From the NCBI RefSeq assembly GCF_024494465.1, contig NZ_JAETXM010000031.1, positions 1 through 43,508 of the forward strand: a DNA stretch of 43,508 bases, written 5' to 3'. This document shows positions 22,332 through 30,874 of the stretch, piece after piece. Both the position numbers and the translations under genes were made by a program. This DNA is from Bacillus sp. V3B. GTDB taxonomy: Bacteria; Bacillota; Bacilli; Bacillales; Cytobacillaceae. Under the pieces are notes generated by a model. It saw nothing but the letters and a program-made list of their open reading frames with translations, did not search any database and was not told the origin of the DNA. Within the stretch, counting starts at the first letter, position 1; each line of letters starts with the position of its first letter.

Positions 22332-22438
22332 CGTTTATTCCCCCAGATAATTTTTATAAACTTTAAAATTACTACACTATCATCTTTTCCAAGATTTAAT
22401 CGATAAATACAAATTATTAAAAAATAAAACCACCAGAT

Positions 22439-22933
22439 TGTAAGGGACAAGAATTTGCTGGAAATGAATTGTCTAGAATAGTAGGTTTAGATAAAACAAG
22501 AGCATTTTCAGACAGATTGATTATAGTACCATTCAATTTTCCAACTGAAAAAAGTAAATAAGATATAGATTTAGTAAATAAACTGATTGATGAAAAGTCA
22601 TATATTGTAAAGTGGGCTGTAGATGGGCTAAAAAGATTAATTGAAAATAATTACGTTTTTACTAGTTGTGAGGAAGTTGACGATATATATAATGATTATT
22701 TATGTGAAAACAACAGTGTACAGACATTTATTGACGAGCGATGTATAAAAGATCCTAGATATAAAATTCACACTGTTTATTTAGAGGAAGCTTATAGGGA
22801 GTATTGCTATGACATAGGGATAATCCCAGTTGATGGAAAAATCCTCCACAAGGGCTTGAAGCAAATTAGGGGCATTAATCACGGTAGATTTAGGTTAAAT
22901 GGAGAAAACCTGAATGGATATATTGGCTTATAG
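22439..22933 (+). pseudogene. C-terminal remnant of a phage/plasmid primase-helicase (D5-like)
   Basis: The reading FAGNELSRIVGLDKTRAFSD, then RLIIVPFNFP, matches the end of the helicase domain of phage and P4-type primases (GNE...F..RL..IPF). It runs into TAA (22559-22561) and continues in the same frame with LVNKLIDEKSYIVKWAVDGL, KRLIENNYVF and NSVQTFIDERCI, the expected C-terminal region, ending at TAG 22931. The N-terminal part with the primase and Walker motifs is missing. It is a relic of an integrated phage or plasmid. Confidence 0.7.
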
Positions 22934-23484
22934 CTAGATGAAAGTGGTACCTAAAAGGAAAAATAAACAGAGCTGAAATTACAGTAATTCCTAGTATATT
23001 TATTTGAATAGTTGTTGTTTGATGAGGGATTAGTTTTTAAAGAATATTTATTTATATTAAAGACTTGGTCGAAAAATTTAATATAAAGTACACAAGCTGT
23101 GTTATTAGGAATTGATACTCCAATCACCTTACTTCAAACATCCAAATGGAATTTCTTTAAAAGGGAAAGAGTATAAGGAGATTGTGTTGTTGACACTTTT
23201 TATAATTTAGTATATATTTATTGTCAAGTTAATATTCGATAGATATTTACTTTTAACTTCTTAAATAATTGGGCTTTAGCATTATTTTAATATTTTCATA
23301 TTGATTGGATGAAAAAGCTTCTAAAATATAAGAATGAAAAGGTAACGTAAATCGATATATTTTATAATCTAAAGTATTAGATTAGAGATATATCATTTTT
23401 GTATTGAAGGAGAATTATACATATAATTTATTTTGACATTAAAAAAGGTAGTTCTTCAAAAAACTTCGTTGAAGTTAGTTGAAG
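22934..23484. other. A+T-rich intergenic region, no gene seen
   Basis: About 550 bases of very A+T-rich sequence between the primase relic and the leader region of dabB. I see no supported open frame, repeat or strong hairpin in it, apart from short remnants. It may hold the promoter region of the dab operon. Confidence 0.4.
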
Positions 23485-23554
23485 TAAAACCGACAATTTT
23501 CAAGATTCAATGATTTTAAATCATCATTGAAGTTTTGAAGTTGTCGGTTTTTTT
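23485..23554 (+). terminator. Long hairpin with T-run before the dab operon
   Basis: AAAACCGACAA (23485-23495) pairs with TTGTCGGTTTT (23540-23550), with further internal pairing (TTCAATGAT with ATCATTGAA), followed by a run of T. It ends about 130 bases before dabB. No gene lies immediately upstream, so besides ending an earlier transcript it could act as an attenuator in the dabB leader. Confidence 0.65.
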
Positions 23555-23596
23555 TATTGAGTTAATACAAATTTATTCAAAAAAGGAGCAAATAAA

Positions 23597-23653
23597 ATGT
23601 ATGTCTTTTTAGAAGGAAGGATATATGAAATGACTTTTAATAAACTTTTTTAA
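23597..23653 (+). CDS. Possible 18-residue leader peptide upstream of dabB
   Basis: ATG 23597 follows AAAAAAGGAGCAAATAAA, a strong ribosome site. The product is MYVFLEGRIYEMTFNKLF and ends at TAA 23651, 33 bases before the dabB start. The ribosome site is better than expected by chance. A translated leader could couple or attenuate dabB expression, but no amino-acid run of the classical attenuator kind is seen. Confidence 0.4.
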   Translation: MYVFLEGRIYEMTFNKLF

Positions 23654-23686
23654 TACTTTAACATCATTTTGAGAGGAGACTGTTTT

Positions 23687-25219
23687 GTGTTAGTTTCGCT
23701 GAGTTTGTCATCATTGTTAACATTATTTTTTATTATGCTTACTGCTTCTGGGCTAAGTGGACTATTGTTTTTACATCCACGAGTACCATTGAGTTTTGTT
23801 CGCATTCATATGGGTATCGTTGCTTTGCCTCCATTGGTTTCTCTATTGGCTCTCGCTAATACTAGAGTGAATGAAGTTGTTGGGCCTTGGTACCTAGATA
23901 CCTTAGCTTGGTTAATGGCTTTCTTTGTTCTTTTAATTGGTTTAATCATTCAGCGTTTTTCTGTACGTTACTTAATGGGGGATCGTTCTTATCGAAAATA
24001 TTTTACGCTTTTTACTTTCACTACAGGTTCTGCTTCAATTGCATGGTTAAGTGGTGATCTCCGCTTGATGGTTATATTTTGGGGAGCAACTCTCGTCAGT
24101 TTAACCTTACTTATAAGGTTAAACAGTGGATGGAAAGTAGCTAGTGAAGCTGCCAAGGTTTCTGGTCGCTTATTTACATTAAGTTGGTTTTCATTATTAT
24201 TCGCGGTGATTTGGCTTTTTCAAGTCACAGGTCAATGGCAGTTATCATTAGTTCTAACAAATGAAAGTTTAGGTCAACTTGGAGCATGGGAGAAAACAGG
24301 GATTAATTTTTTGATTGTATTAGCGGTGATAATTCCAGCAGCTCAGTGGCCTTTCCACAGGTGGTTAATTGAGTCTGTTGTTGCTCCGACTCCTGTTTCT
24401 GCGATTATGCACGCAGGTTTAGTAAATGCAGGTGGGATTATGCTAACTCGATTTTCACCTCTTTTTAATGGTGATATAGCTTCGATTATTTTACTTATTC
24501 TGGCAAGTATTTCTGTATTGATTGGATCTGGAATTAGTTTAGTCCAGGTTGACTATAAACGTCAGTTAGTAGGCTCCACGATTGGACAAATGGGCTTTAT
24601 GCTCATTCAGTGTGCATTAGGTGCGTATATAGCAGCCATAATTCATCTTATTTTACATGGTTTGTTCAAAGCTACGCTGTTTTTACAGGCTGGTTCGGCA
24701 GTACGTCGTTTCGAAGTGTCGACTCGCGTTAATGAAAGGTTATCCTATTTATGGATCATGGCTGGTCGGACTCTAGGCTTAATTGTAGGGTTAGCTTTTT
24801 GGCTCATGGCTCCTGGAGAGGGCTATCAATTGATTAGTGCGCTAATCTTAGGGTGGTCATTGTCCGTTTCTTGGACACAGCTCGTAGCTTTTGGAGAGGG
24901 GAGAATTGGTCGAATTGCTGGCTTATCATTTTTAGGAGGAGCTGCCATCGTTTATTTTATCATTCATAACCTCTTCTATGAGTGGTTGCATACAACTGTT
25001 TATCAAAGTGTTCAACCTCCAATGTCAGTTGTCATCATTGTCGTATGTCTCTTACTATTTGGTAGTGTTATAGGTACGTGGGTTGCTCGTAATCGTTCTT
25101 CTGCTTCCTTCGCAGTACTCTATCTTTGGTTAGTACGATTAGGTGAAGCAAAAACAAAGTCAGTAGAAAGTCATCCAAACTACCTTAAACAATATTTATC
25201 TCAAGGAGGTAATCAGTGA
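23687..25219 (+). CDS. dabB: DabB, membrane subunit of the bicarbonate-accumulating complex (510 aa)
   Basis: DabB belongs to the NuoL/MrpA antiporter-like proteins; with DabA it drives vectorial hydration of CO2 to bicarbonate using the ion gradient. The protein has about 13-14 membrane segments. The core shows the proton-channel family motif region PAAQWPFHRWLIESVVAPTP, followed by VSAIMHAGLVNAGGIMLTRF. GTG 23687 is the start because GAGAGGAGA lies seven bases upstream; an earlier TTG overlaps that site. The stop overlaps the dabA start (ATGA), so the two are translationally coupled. It is named ndhF in older B. subtilis annotation, next to ybcC. Confidence 0.93.
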   Translation: MLVSLSLSSLLTLFFIMLTASGLSGLLFLHPRVPLSFVRIHMGIVALPPLVSLLALANTRVNEVVGPWYLDTLAWLMAFFVLLIGLIIQRFSVRYLMGDRSYRKYFTLFTFTTGSASIAWLSGDLRLMVIFWGATLVSLTLLIRLNSGWKVASEAAKVSGRLFTLSWFSLLFAVIWLFQVTGQWQLSLVLTNESLGQLGAWEKTGINFLIVLAVIIPAAQWPFHRWLIESVVAPTPVSAIMHAGLVNAGGIMLTRFSPLFNGDIASIILLILASISVLIGSGISLVQVDYKRQLVGSTIGQMGFMLIQCALGAYIAAIIHLILHGLFKATLFLQAGSAVRRFEVSTRVNERLSYLWIMAGRTLGLIVGLAFWLMAPGEGYQLISALILGWSLSVSWTQLVAFGEGRIGRIAGLSFLGGAAIVYFIIHNLFYEWLHTTVYQSVQPPMSVVIIVVCLLLFGSVIGTWVARNRSSASFAVLYLWLVRLGEAKTKSVESHPNYLKQYLSQGGNQ

Positions 25220-27843
25220 TGAGCAGAACATCTATATTAATGAAAGAAAATGTAAAAAAGAAAGATACAAATATTGATCTTCAAGAAAGTGATATTAACG
25301 TTCTAATTGAATCAGCTAGCCGAGTGATTGCACCACTTTGGCCAATTTCTACATTTGCAGCACGTAATCCGTGGATGGGACTTGAAAAGCAATCTTTTGA
25401 ACAGGTTGCAGGTTGGTTAAAAAATACTCGTGATATTGATATCTATCCTAGTGCTTCGATGATCCTTTCGGCAAAGAGTAAAGGTGAGATTGATGAAGCT
25501 TTTGTGAAAATGGGTCTACAGCGCTGGCTTGATTCACATTCCTTTAATGTCCCACGGGACGTGGCAGAGCAATTTTGTCATGCTGCACTAAAATTAGATC
25601 CATTACCTTCTAACCTTTTATCATCACATAAGCTGGAGAAGTTGGTAGAGGAATTTAGTGGACTGAATACGGATAGTATCGAGAATTCTTCAATGCAACC
25701 AATAAGTTCGCATATCGAGAATCAGGATGGTGAAAGGTTAGTCAATATTCTTGATCATCATGTCATCAAGTGGTGTAAATTATATCTTGATGACTCTCAG
25801 GCAGGTTGGACAATGCCAAATCGTGAGGAAGGTTTCTATAGTGCTTGGCAACGTCTCATTCAATATGATCCTGCACTAAGTAAAAATCAGCGTAAAAGTT
25901 TTAAAGATTGGCCAAAAGAGGCACATACAGCTATAAAAAAAGCGTTATCCGCACTAGAAATCCCTGGGTCAGAGGTACAGACTTATCTTGAAGGTCATTT
26001 GCTTTCCTTACCCGGATGGGCAGGAATGATACTTTGGCGCTCTCAACAATCTAGCCATGAACGTTCACTCCTAACAGAATATTTAGCAGTTCGAATTTCC
26101 ATGGAGTGGGCTCTTATAAAGCCTTATTTACCTTTGACCAATCAACGATCTGAGAAAAAAGTTTCGATTACTCCCCTTTTAGCATCTTGGATTCATTGGG
26201 GGGACCTTTCAATCGAGGAATGGTCAAATATGCCTCCCGCTAAACAAAATGAATATTTATCATTTGCCTACAGCTTTGATGAGAAGCTTTGCAGGAAGCT
26301 TTGGTTAGAAGCTTGGGAACAAACACACACAGATCGATTAAGTCAGAAGATACTCTCTAAACAACGTGAGACCAACGGTAAAAAATATGCATTAGCTCAA
26401 TTAGCATTCTGCATTGATGTACGATCAGAACCTTTTCGTCGTCAACTAGAAAAAGAAGGTCCGTTTGAAACGATTGGAATTGCTGGTTTCTTCGGGTTGC
26501 CGATTGCAACTAGTGAACTTGGTAGTAAACACAGCCACGCCTCCTTGCCAGTAATACTAAAACCACAACATAAAATAAAAGAGTTCGTAGATGAAGATGT
26601 ACTCGAAAAATACCAACAACGTAAGCAGGCAGTTAATTCCTTAAGCAATACATTTAAAACGATGAAACAGAATGTACTTGCGAGCTTACTTTTACCTGAG
26701 CTAAGTGGACCTTGGCTTAGTCTGCAAATGGTAGCCCGTAGCTTTGTGCCTAGAAGAGCAGATCGTTTTATGCGTAACCTTCATGAGACTTGGTTACGCA
26801 AACCTAATACAAAGCTCTTGCTTAATCATGTTCATAACACAGAAGCGGAGATACCTGTTGGTTTTTCTGAAGAAGAAAAAGTGAATTATGCGCGCCAAGC
26901 TCTAAAAATGATGGGGCTAACAGAGAATTTCGCATCATTAGTCGTAATATGCGGACATGGTAGTCAAAGTACCAATAATCCTTATGCCGCTGCTCTCGAC
27001 TGTGGTGCTTGCGGTGGAGCGGCAGGTGGATTCAATGCAAGGGTTTTAGCTGCTTTATGCAACCTTCCAGAGGTAAGAGAAGAGCTTTCTTCTGAAGGAA
27101 TTGAAATCCCTGAGGACACCGTTTTCGTAGCCGCTGAGCATAAAACAACGGTGGATGAATTACACTGGATTTATGTTCCTGAACTTTCCGAAGCTGCACA
27201 AGATGCATTTGATCGTATCGAAGCTATTATGCCGAAAGTGAGCCAAAATGCAAATGCAGAGCGTCTAGCCCAATTACCGAATTTCCAATCGAAACTTATA
27301 AATCCGAAGGCTGAGGCACACCGATTTGCGGAAGATTGGAGTGAGATACGTCCGGAATGGGGATTAGCTCGTAATGCCGCTTTTATTATCGGCCAACGTG
27401 AACTAACTCAGGATTGTGACTTGGAAGGTAGAGCCTTCCTTCATAATTATGATTGGAAGCAGGATGAAAGTGGTGATCTCCTAGCAAATATTATTGCAGG
27501 ACCTGGAACGGTGACCCAATGGATTAATTTACAATATTACGCATCAACGGTAGCACCTCATTATTATGGTAGCGGAAATAAAGCAACTCAAACCGTTACT
27601 GCAGGTCTTGGTGTTATGCAGGGGAATGCAAGTGACTTATTAGCTGGACTACCTTGGCAATCCGTCATGCAATCAGATCATGAGGCTTATCATTCTCCTC
27701 TTCGTTTGCTGATTGTCATCCAAGCACCTAGCGAATTTGTAGAACGGTTATTAAAGAATGATTCAGCATTTCGAGAAAAAGTTCAAAATGGATGGGTTCG
27801 ACTCGCGAGTGTTGACCCAGAAGGACGTTGGGAAAACTGGTAA
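25219..27843 (+). CDS. dabA: DabA, DUF2309 zinc subunit of the bicarbonate-accumulating complex (874 aa)
   Basis: DabA is a distant beta-carbonic-anhydrase-like protein. The expected zinc ligands and active-site residues are present: C398 and D400 in AFCIDVRSEP, H580 in ICGHGSQSTNNPY, and C595 in ALDCGACGG, with the same H-to-C spacing of 15 as in the characterised DabA of Halothiobacillus. The length, about 870, is typical. It is coupled to dabB by an ATGA overlap; GGAGG lies before ATG 25219. It acts at the inner face of the membrane with DabB. In B. subtilis the homologue is YbcC. Confidence 0.95.
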   Translation: MSRTSILMKENVKKKDTNIDLQESDINVLIESASRVIAPLWPISTFAARNPWMGLEKQSFEQVAGWLKNTRDIDIYPSASMILSAKSKGEIDEAFVKMGLQRWLDSHSFNVPRDVAEQFCHAALKLDPLPSNLLSSHKLEKLVEEFSGLNTDSIENSSMQPISSHIENQDGERLVNILDHHVIKWCKLYLDDSQAGWTMPNREEGFYSAWQRLIQYDPALSKNQRKSFKDWPKEAHTAIKKALSALEIPGSEVQTYLEGHLLSLPGWAGMILWRSQQSSHERSLLTEYLAVRISMEWALIKPYLPLTNQRSEKKVSITPLLASWIHWGDLSIEEWSNMPPAKQNEYLSFAYSFDEKLCRKLWLEAWEQTHTDRLSQKILSKQRETNGKKYALAQLAFCIDVRSEPFRRQLEKEGPFETIGIAGFFGLPIATSELGSKHSHASLPVILKPQHKIKEFVDEDVLEKYQQRKQAVNSLSNTFKTMKQNVLASLLLPELSGPWLSLQMVARSFVPRRADRFMRNLHETWLRKPNTKLLLNHVHNTEAEIPVGFSEEEKVNYARQALKMMGLTENFASLVVICGHGSQSTNNPYAAALDCGACGGAAGGFNARVLAALCNLPEVREELSSEGIEIPEDTVFVAAEHKTTVDELHWIYVPELSEAAQDAFDRIEAIMPKVSQNANAERLAQLPNFQSKLINPKAEAHRFAEDWSEIRPEWGLARNAAFIIGQRELTQDCDLEGRAFLHNYDWKQDESGDLLANIIAGPGTVTQWINLQYYASTVAPHYYGSGNKATQTVTAGLGVMQGNASDLLAGLPWQSVMQSDHEAYHSPLRLLIVIQAPSEFVERLLKNDSAFREKVQNGWVRLASVDPEGRWENW

Positions 27844-27893
27844 CTGCTAAAATCAACATTTATCAAATGATTTGTAAAGAAGGGGTGTATGAT

Positions 27894-28412
27894 ATGGATT
27901 TAGATAAAAATCAAAAAGCATTATTTCTAACGGACATTGAAAACGGGTTGGAGCCTATTTTACAAGAAGTGACTAATATTCGACCAGAAAACATGCTGAC
28001 TATACAAAGCTATGGTCCTGTAATCTCAAATCCTTATGGAGATATAATGAGGTCTGTTATCATTGCTATTTATCAGGAAAATGTTGAGGAGATTTTTGTT
28101 GTAGGAACAAAAGATAAGAGAACTGCCACAGTTAATATATTAACTCAACTTGATTCAATAAAAGATAAACTCCAAACAACGGATTACCTTTTTCAAAATT
28201 GTATACCTGAATTTCCAGGTGGTACGGTCGATGATTGGCTAACTGGAAAAGAAAATGGTAGTGACAATATCGAAAAAAGTGTTGATATCATTCGTCATCA
28301 TCCATTAGTTCCATCACATGTTAAAGTTCGAGGGTTAATAGTAAATAATAATGATGGAAAATTCTCAATTGTGGAGGTTCCTACTGATAAAACAGTGTCA
28401 AACCTTACCTGA
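27894..28412 (+). CDS. ybcF: YbcF-like, beta-carbonic-anhydrase-related protein without zinc ligands (172 aa)
   Basis: The segments ENGLEPILQEVTNIRPENML, TIQSYGPVISNPYGDIMRSV and EEIFVVGTKDK follow the beta-carbonic-anhydrase fold pattern. The zinc signature is lost: where the family has CxDxR there is LTDIENG, and where it has HxxC there is GTKDKRT. It is therefore unlikely to be an active hydratase. AAGAAGGGG before ATG 27894 sets the start; an earlier open frame overlaps the dabA end without a ribosome site. It follows dabA by 50 bases, as ybcF does in the B. subtilis ndhF-ybcC-ybcF-ybcH-ybcI order. A regulatory or structural role with DabA is likely but unproven. Confidence 0.75.
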   Translation: MDLDKNQKALFLTDIENGLEPILQEVTNIRPENMLTIQSYGPVISNPYGDIMRSVIIAIYQENVEEIFVVGTKDKRTATVNILTQLDSIKDKLQTTDYLFQNCIPEFPGGTVDDWLTGKENGSDNIEKSVDIIRHHPLVPSHVKVRGLIVNNNDGKFSIVEVPTDKTVSNLT

Positions 28413-28454
28413 TCATCACTTGTCACTTTGGAATGGAAGGGGGAGTTAACTTCT

Positions 28455-28580
28455 ATGCACCCATACATGGGGAAAAAAGCGGTTCTATCTACAATGCATG
28501 GGAAACAGCTTGACAATTTTTCGAATTCAGGATTGACGACGAGTCCTCATATAAGGAAGAAAATCGTCTTAGAGACTTAA
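28455..28580 (+). pseudogene. Short remnant of a DUF6671/YbcH-like gene
   Basis: A 41-codon frame starts MHPYMGKKAVLSTMHGKQLD. The segment GKKAVLSTMHGKQ resembles the start of DUF6671-type proteins (GRTAVIATKHGKE). It stops soon after, and no continuation was recognised. Its place between the ybcF-like and DUF2294 (ybcI-like) genes corresponds to ybcH in B. subtilis. The ribosome site is weak (GGGGGAG, 11 bases away). A decayed gene is the simplest reading. Confidence 0.4.
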
Positions 28581-28627
28581 AAAACATATGGAATAGACCA
28601 ATTTTTTGTTCAGGAGATGTATAATAT

Positions 28628-28990
28628 ATGAAAAAATCTAAAGGTTCTTTAGAATCAGAGATAAGTAAGTCAATTACTCAATGGGAAAAGGACTTTCTTG
28701 GGCGTGGGTCTGTAACTGTTAAGACAGATATATTACGGGATATGATAATTGTGAATCTACAAGGTATTTTAACACCAGCAGAATATACGGTTTGTGAAAC
28801 AAAAGAGGGAATGTTAACGATAAAGAAAACTCGTTCGGAGTTAGTTGAATCTGGTATAGAAGATCTTAAAGATATTATACTAACTATTACTGGAGAAAAA
28901 GTGAAAAGTTTTCACACTGATATAAGCTCTCGCACAGGTGAACGAGTGAAGGTATTTAAATTATTTAATGATCTTGAGAAAAATCTTTAA
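28628..28990 (+). CDS. ybcI: DUF2294 protein, YbcI-like (120 aa)
   Basis: The product (MKKSKGSLESEISKSITQWE, then DFLGRGSVTVKTDILRDMII and VNLQGILTPAEYTVCETKEG) matches DUF2294, a cytosolic family of about 110-125 residues found beside DabA homologues in Bacillus. The TERTGERVKVF-like end (SSRTGERVKVFKL) is typical too. GGAGATGT precedes ATG 28628. The biochemical role is unknown. Its repeated occurrence with dabA/dabB suggests it serves CO2/bicarbonate metabolism. It is the last gene of the dab group in this window. Confidence 0.8.
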   Translation: MKKSKGSLESEISKSITQWEKDFLGRGSVTVKTDILRDMIIVNLQGILTPAEYTVCETKEGMLTIKKTRSELVESGIEDLKDIILTITGEKVKSFHTDISSRTGERVKVFKLFNDLEKNL

Positions 28991-29186
28991 TGTAAAGAAA
29001 TAAAGGGATGTCACCTTAAATAAAAGATTCTGCTATTTATATCATTTTTAATTCCCAATACAGTCTTTAATGATTTTAGAAAGATACAGAATAAAAAGAA
29101 TATAAGCAAGTTTACTGTTTGAATTATCACGGTGAAACGTACCATAAGTAATAGCGAAATGTACATGATAAAGCCATTTTTGTGAA

Positions 29187-29316
29187 ATTTTAACTTCATT
29201 CAGCAAATGCTTTTTGTACCGAAAGCTTGCGACAGGTACAGAAGTCTCCACTTCTGTAAGTGGGGGATGAATGCAAAAAGCTCTCTGATTCAATGGGGAT
29301 TCAAACCCCGGCTGAA
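29187..29316 (+). repeat. 130-bp structured repeat module, copy 1
   Basis: The module starts with ACTTCATTCAGC and ends with GCTGAATGAAGT, a 12-bp closing stem. Inside are GCTTTTTG/CAAAAAGC, a hairpin (CCACTTCTGTAAGTGGGGG) and a small GGGG/CCCC hairpin with loop ATTCAAA. A second copy, nearly identical, begins at 43378 and runs off the window end. AAGTGGGGGATGAAT also occurs as AAGTGGGAGATGAAT at the left end of element 1 (near 10110), so a relationship with IS200/IS605 ends is likely. Confidence 0.75.
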
Positions 29317-29475
29317 TGAAGTTAAGCCTCCGGCGAGCCTTTCGATTTTTTAAAGGTCATTTATCGAGCGAGCTCGACGACGGACAGGACGTCCTAGTCA
29401 GGCGAAAGCCACAGGATGTGGCTTTCTGAAGCGTGATAAAAATCCGGGCGCAAATTCGGCGGAGCGAATTTGATG
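29317..29475 (+). ncRNA. Candidate structured RNA following the repeat module
   Basis: The stretch is more G+C-rich than its surroundings and holds a chain of hairpins: GAC-AGGACGTCCT-AGTC (near 29382), GCCACA-GGA-TGTGGC (29408-29422), and AAATTCG-GCGGAG-CGAATTT (29452-29471). It has no open frame of its own. The density of compensating stems resembles RNA parts of IS605/IscB-type elements (omega RNA, HEARO), but I cannot assign it to a known family. Confidence 0.4.
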
Positions 29476-29609
29476 TTGGAATTTTAGATATATATGAAGT
29501 TTCTAACCCTAAAATTTCTTCGTTAGCAGGTTGTGGAAATGGTGAGTTGCCTGAAGAAGTTGAACAAATTGATGAAAGAGGATACAATTGGAGACGGTGT
29601 GTTAATTGA
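29433..29609 (+). pseudogene. C-terminal fragment of an unidentified protein
   Basis: After a stop, a frame of 58 codons runs through the last hairpin and reads DVGILDIYEVSNPKISSLAG, then CGNGELPEEVEQIDERGYNW and RRCVN. The second half looks like genuine protein sequence. No ribosome site precedes any start codon. It looks like the tail of a gene interrupted by the structured element. The family was not recognised. Confidence 0.35.
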
Positions 29610-29676
29610 TGAATAACTGCTTACCTACTCAGGCAAAATAGTGCTTATTTAAGAAAAGTGTAATCTGTATAATTCT

Positions 29677-29718
29677 AAGCTCCTAGCACATACTTATTGC
29701 CTAAGGGAGCTTTTTTTT
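29677..29718 (+). terminator. Terminator upstream of the osmoprotectant operon
   Basis: AAGCTCC-TAG pairs with CTAAGGGAGCTT across an 18-nt loop, and a run of eight T follows. It lies 26 bases before the first opu gene and ends the transcript of the upstream fragment. The distance is also compatible with an attenuator inside the opu leader. Confidence 0.7.
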
Positions 29719-29743
29719 ATGTGATAAAAATTAGGAGGTAAAT

Positions 29744-30874
29744 ATGATCAAGTTTGAAAATGTAAGTAAAGTTTATAATGACGGATTTAAAGCAGTAGAT
29801 TCAGTCAGTTTTGAAATTTTTGAAGGAGAGCTAGTTGTCCTTATCGGACCCAGTGGATCTGGGAAATCAACGACAATGAAAATGATTAATAGAATGATTC
29901 CCCATACAACTGGAACGATTTCTATTGATGGGAATGACATTACAAAGTTAAATGCCGCAGAGTTACGACGTAATATTGGTTATGTTATTCAACAAATTGG
30001 CCTCTTTCCTCATTATACAATTGCAGAGAATATAGCGATTGTTCCTCAACTTAAAGGGTGGGATGAACAGGATATTAAAAAGCGAGTGAAAGAGCTCTTG
30101 GAGATGGTGGGACTTGACCCAGAGGTATATAGCAACCGATTTCCAAAAGAATTATCAGGTGGACAGCAACAGCGTGTTGGTGTTGCAAGAGCTTTGGCAT
30201 CAAATCCAAGGATTATCTTGATGGATGAACCATTTGGTGCACTGGATCCAATTACAAGGGAGCAAATACAAGGAGAATTAATTTCCTTGCAGCAAAAACT
30301 TAAGAAGACAATTGTTTTTGTAACTCACGATATGGATGAAGCGTTAAAACTCGGTGATCGAATTGCTATTATGAAAGATGGCAGTTTACTTCAACTTGAC
30401 ACTCCAGAGAAGTTATTACAAGAACCTACATATGGCTTTGTCGAAGAGTTCATTGGTAAACATCGAATTATTCAGAATCCTGAGCTCATGTCAGTTGCAG
30501 AGGTTATGGTGGAAAATGTTTTAACTTCTTTTCCAGGTCGATCTCCTGAAAAAGCTCTTGCAATAATGCGCAAACATAAAAAAACAATGTTAGTTATCGT
30601 TGACGAGAGTGACCATATGATTGGAATTGTATCTGCTTATGATGTGATAAAGAAAATGGAAGAAATTAAAACAATTGAAGAGATTATGCAAACTTCTGAA
30701 CCCTTTCTATTGAGCTCGCAAAGTGCCAAAGATGCCATTGTGATGATGCCGAAAGCGTCACTCGGAATCATTCCGGTCGTCGATGAAACCAAAAGGGTAG
30801 TAGGATTAGTGACTCGTGGAACATTGCTTTCCGCATTGTCCAGCCAATGGACAGAATTGGAGGCAAACGGATGA
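29744..30874 (+). CDS. opuCA: Osmoprotectant ABC transporter ATP-binding protein, OpuCA-like (376 aa)
   Basis: It is an importer ATPase for glycine betaine, choline or related solutes. Walker [10 protein letters not shown] (about 35-43), signature LSGGQQQR (about 130-137), Walker B IILMDEP (about 155-161) and a switch His (VTHD) are present. Two CBS domains follow (about 250-370, with VIVDESDHMIGIVSAYDVI and IIPVVDETKRVVGLVTRG), typical of OpuCA/OpuBA, where they sense ionic strength or nucleotides. TTAGGAGG precedes ATG 29744. The end overlaps the permease start by four bases (ATGA). Confidence 0.9.
   Translation: MIKFENVSKVYNDGFKAVDSVSFEIFEGELVVLIGPSGSGKSTTMKMINRMIPHTTGTISIDGNDITKLNAAELRRNIGYVIQQIGLFPHYTIAENIAIVPQLKGWDEQDIKKRVKELLEMVGLDPEVYSNRFPKELSGGQQQRVGVARALASNPRIILMDEPFGALDPITREQIQGELISLQQKLKKTIVFVTHDMDEALKLGDRIAIMKDGSLLQLDTPEKLLQEPTYGFVEEFIGKHRIIQNPELMSVAEVMVENVLTSFPGRSPEKALAIMRKHKKTMLVIVDESDHMIGIVSAYDVIKKMEEIKTIEEIMQTSEPFLLSSQSAKDAIVMMPKASLGIIPVVDETKRVVGLVTRGTLLSALSSQWTELEANG

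Noticed and set aside
29187-29316. tRNA-like or tmRNA-like gene, because of a GGGG-TTCAAA-CCCC hairpin and a long closing stem
   Set aside because: No anticodon or D arm can be drawn, the loop is not conserved between the two copies (ATTCAAA in copy 1), and the closing stem is 12 bp.
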